From NCBI GenBank assembly GCA_041628615.1, contig JBFKOW010000216.1, forward strand, positions 1 to 5,036: a stretch of 5,036 bases of DNA. Reading direction: 5' to 3'. This document shows, piece by piece, positions 4,685 to 5,036 of the stretch. The stretch is from JAMWZF01 sp041628615. Its GTDB lineage: Bacteria; Pseudomonadota; Alphaproteobacteria; Rhodobacterales; Rhodobacteraceae. The position numbers were made by a program, and so were the translations under genes. The notes under the pieces were generated by a model. The model was given only the letters and a program-made list of their open reading frames with translations, had not been told where the DNA came from and searched no databases. Position 1 is the first letter of the stretch; each line of letters starts with the position of its first letter.

Positions 4685-4696
4685 GCTCTTTGAAAT
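4685..4696 (+). promoter_or_regulatory. boxA-like antitermination signal
   Basis: GCTCTTTGAAAT closely resembles E. coli rrn boxA (TGCTCTTTAACA), the NusB/S10 loading site that keeps polymerase transcribing the rRNA operon. It lies in the leader about 230 bases before 16S. No clear boxB hairpin is seen directly upstream. Confidence 0.65.
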
Positions 4697-4711
4697 CGCG
4701 AGTAACTGAAG

Positions 4712-4763
4712 AGATATGTGGGCGGCGCTGGTCCATTCGATGGATCAACCGACGCACATATCT
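4712..4763 (+). other. Leader stem-loop with nested hairpin
   Basis: AGATATGTG (4712-4720) pairs perfectly with CACATATCT (4755-4763). Inside it, TCCAT (4732-4736) pairs with ATGGA (4740-4744) around TCG, extended by a G-T and two further pairs. It begins 15 bases after boxA and is a likely folded unit of the pre-rRNA leader. Confidence 0.6.
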
Positions 4764-4771
4764 GGCTCCTA

Positions 4772-4783
4772 GACCTTCGGGTC
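4772..4783 (+). other. Leader hairpin with TTCG tetraloop
   Basis: GACC (4772-4775) pairs with GGTC (4780-4783) around TTCG. It is short, but UUCG loops are unusually stable in RNA. Confidence 0.5.
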
Positions 4784-4812
4784 GATGATGGAGTGTCAGC
4801 TTCACTGTTTGT

Positions 4813-4838
4813 CGGATCCGTCCTTCATGGACGATCTG
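4813..4838 (+). other. Leader hairpin
   Basis: CGTCC (4819-4823) pairs with GGACG (4829-4833) around TTCAT. Beyond one bulged C it extends by GAT (4815-4817) with ATC (4834-4836), then a G-T and a C-G pair. Confidence 0.5.
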
Positions 4839-4903
4839 CAAACAGAGACGGACCCGATCCTAGCCGGTCGGGTACGATGTGCAGAGGTTCGAACGTCAAG
4901 GTT

Positions 4904-4919
4904 AGGCTGGCAACAGCCT
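4904..4919 (+). other. Hairpin with GCAA tetraloop immediately before 16S
   Basis: AGGCTG (4904-4909) pairs perfectly with CAGCCT (4914-4919) around GCAA, a GNRA-type loop. It ends only a few bases before the mature 16S 5' end, so it may mark or shield the processing site. Confidence 0.55.
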
Positions 4920-4921
4920 TT

Positions 4922-5036
4922 CAACTTGAGAGTTTGATCCTGGCTCAGAACGAACGCTGGCGGCAGGCCTAACACATGCAAGTCGAGCGCACCTTCGGGT
5001 GAGCGGCGAACGGGTGAGTAACGCGTGGGAACGTGC
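4922..5036 (+). rRNA. rrs: 16S ribosomal RNA (5' end, partial)
   Basis: The universal 5' stretch is present: AGAGTTTGATCCTGGCTCAG at 4929-4948, then GAACGCTGGCGGCAGGC, CTAACACATGCAAGTCGA and GAGTAACGCGTGGGAACGTG. The V1 helix is short (CGCACC-TTCG-GGTG), and this with the CAACTTGAG start fits Rhodobacterales. The gene runs off the right edge after about 115 bases. The 5' end is placed at 4922 by comparison with the E. coli start and could be off by a base or two. Confidence 0.97.

Larger units (their letters stand above)
4541..4921 (+). other. rRNA operon leader
   Basis: Transcribed but untranslated leader between the candidate promoter and mature 16S. It contains a boxA-like site at 4685-4696 and a series of stem-loops further down, as expected for a pre-rRNA that is antiterminated and processed by RNase III. 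The processing partner strand would lie after 16S, outside the window. Minus-strand open frames here are not credible genes. The 5' boundary depends on the inferred start site. Confidence 0.6.

Noticed and set aside
4452..4841. A 129-residue open frame on the minus strand, antisense to the rRNA leader
   Set aside because: It runs against the leader and promoter and covers boxA and the leader hairpins. Its composition is basic and domain-free, and such frames are a known source of false 'hypothetical protein' calls next to rRNA operons.
1..5036. CRISPR arrays, insertion sequences, prophage or defence genes
   Set aside because: No spaced repeats, transposase, integrase or terminal inverted repeats are seen; all genes are ordinary chromosomal families with uniform high-GC codon use.

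Overview
The window is GC-rich chromosomal DNA from an alphaproteobacterium. Three things point to the order Rhodobacterales: the 5' end of a 16S rRNA gene at the right edge (short V1 helix with a TTCG loop, 'CAACTTGAG' start), a membrane LytTR regulator opening with the 'FGTYDAM' stretch I associate with Rhodobacteraceae, and the overall codon use. The genus cannot be fixed from 115 bases of 16S.

Layout, left to right. (1) 1-794, +: most of a membrane-anchored LytTR-type regulator whose start lies off the left edge. (2) 852-1610, -: an SDR-family NAD(P)-dependent oxidoreductase, convergent with the regulator; a stem-loop lies between them. (3) 1747-2232, -: a secreted fasciclin (FAS1) domain protein with a strong intrinsic terminator at 1691-1717, so it is probably transcribed separately from the SDR gene. 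(4) 2233-2577: a 345-base divergent control region. It carries an inverted pair of a 15-17 base motif (CCATT(T) plus the palindrome CGGCGCGCCG), one copy in front of each divergent gene and each followed by an A/T-rich -10-like hexamer at the same spacing. (5) 2578-4314, +: three tightly packed genes: msrP, a 72-residue protein with 11 cysteines of the GDCCVFCSYG type, and msrQ. (6) 4315-4921: no protein gene; it holds stem-loops after msrQ, an AT-rich island with paired repeats, a candidate rRNA promoter, and an rRNA leader with a boxA-like antitermination signal and hairpins. (7) 4922-5036: the start of 16S rRNA, running off the right edge.

How the genes fit together. MsrP is the periplasmic molybdopterin enzyme that reduces oxidised methionine in envelope proteins; MsrQ is the haem-containing membrane subunit that feeds it electrons. 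The cysteine-rich gene sits inside this pair with a 4-base gap on one side and an ATGA overlap on the other, so it is almost certainly co-translated and may serve the same repair system, although its function is unknown. The divergent fasciclin gene also makes an envelope/exported protein, and the mirrored promoter motif suggests that it and the msr operon respond to a common signal.

The best candidates for something undescribed are the cysteine-rich gene inside msrPQ and the mirrored promoter motif. Everything else looks like a normal chromosomal neighbourhood.
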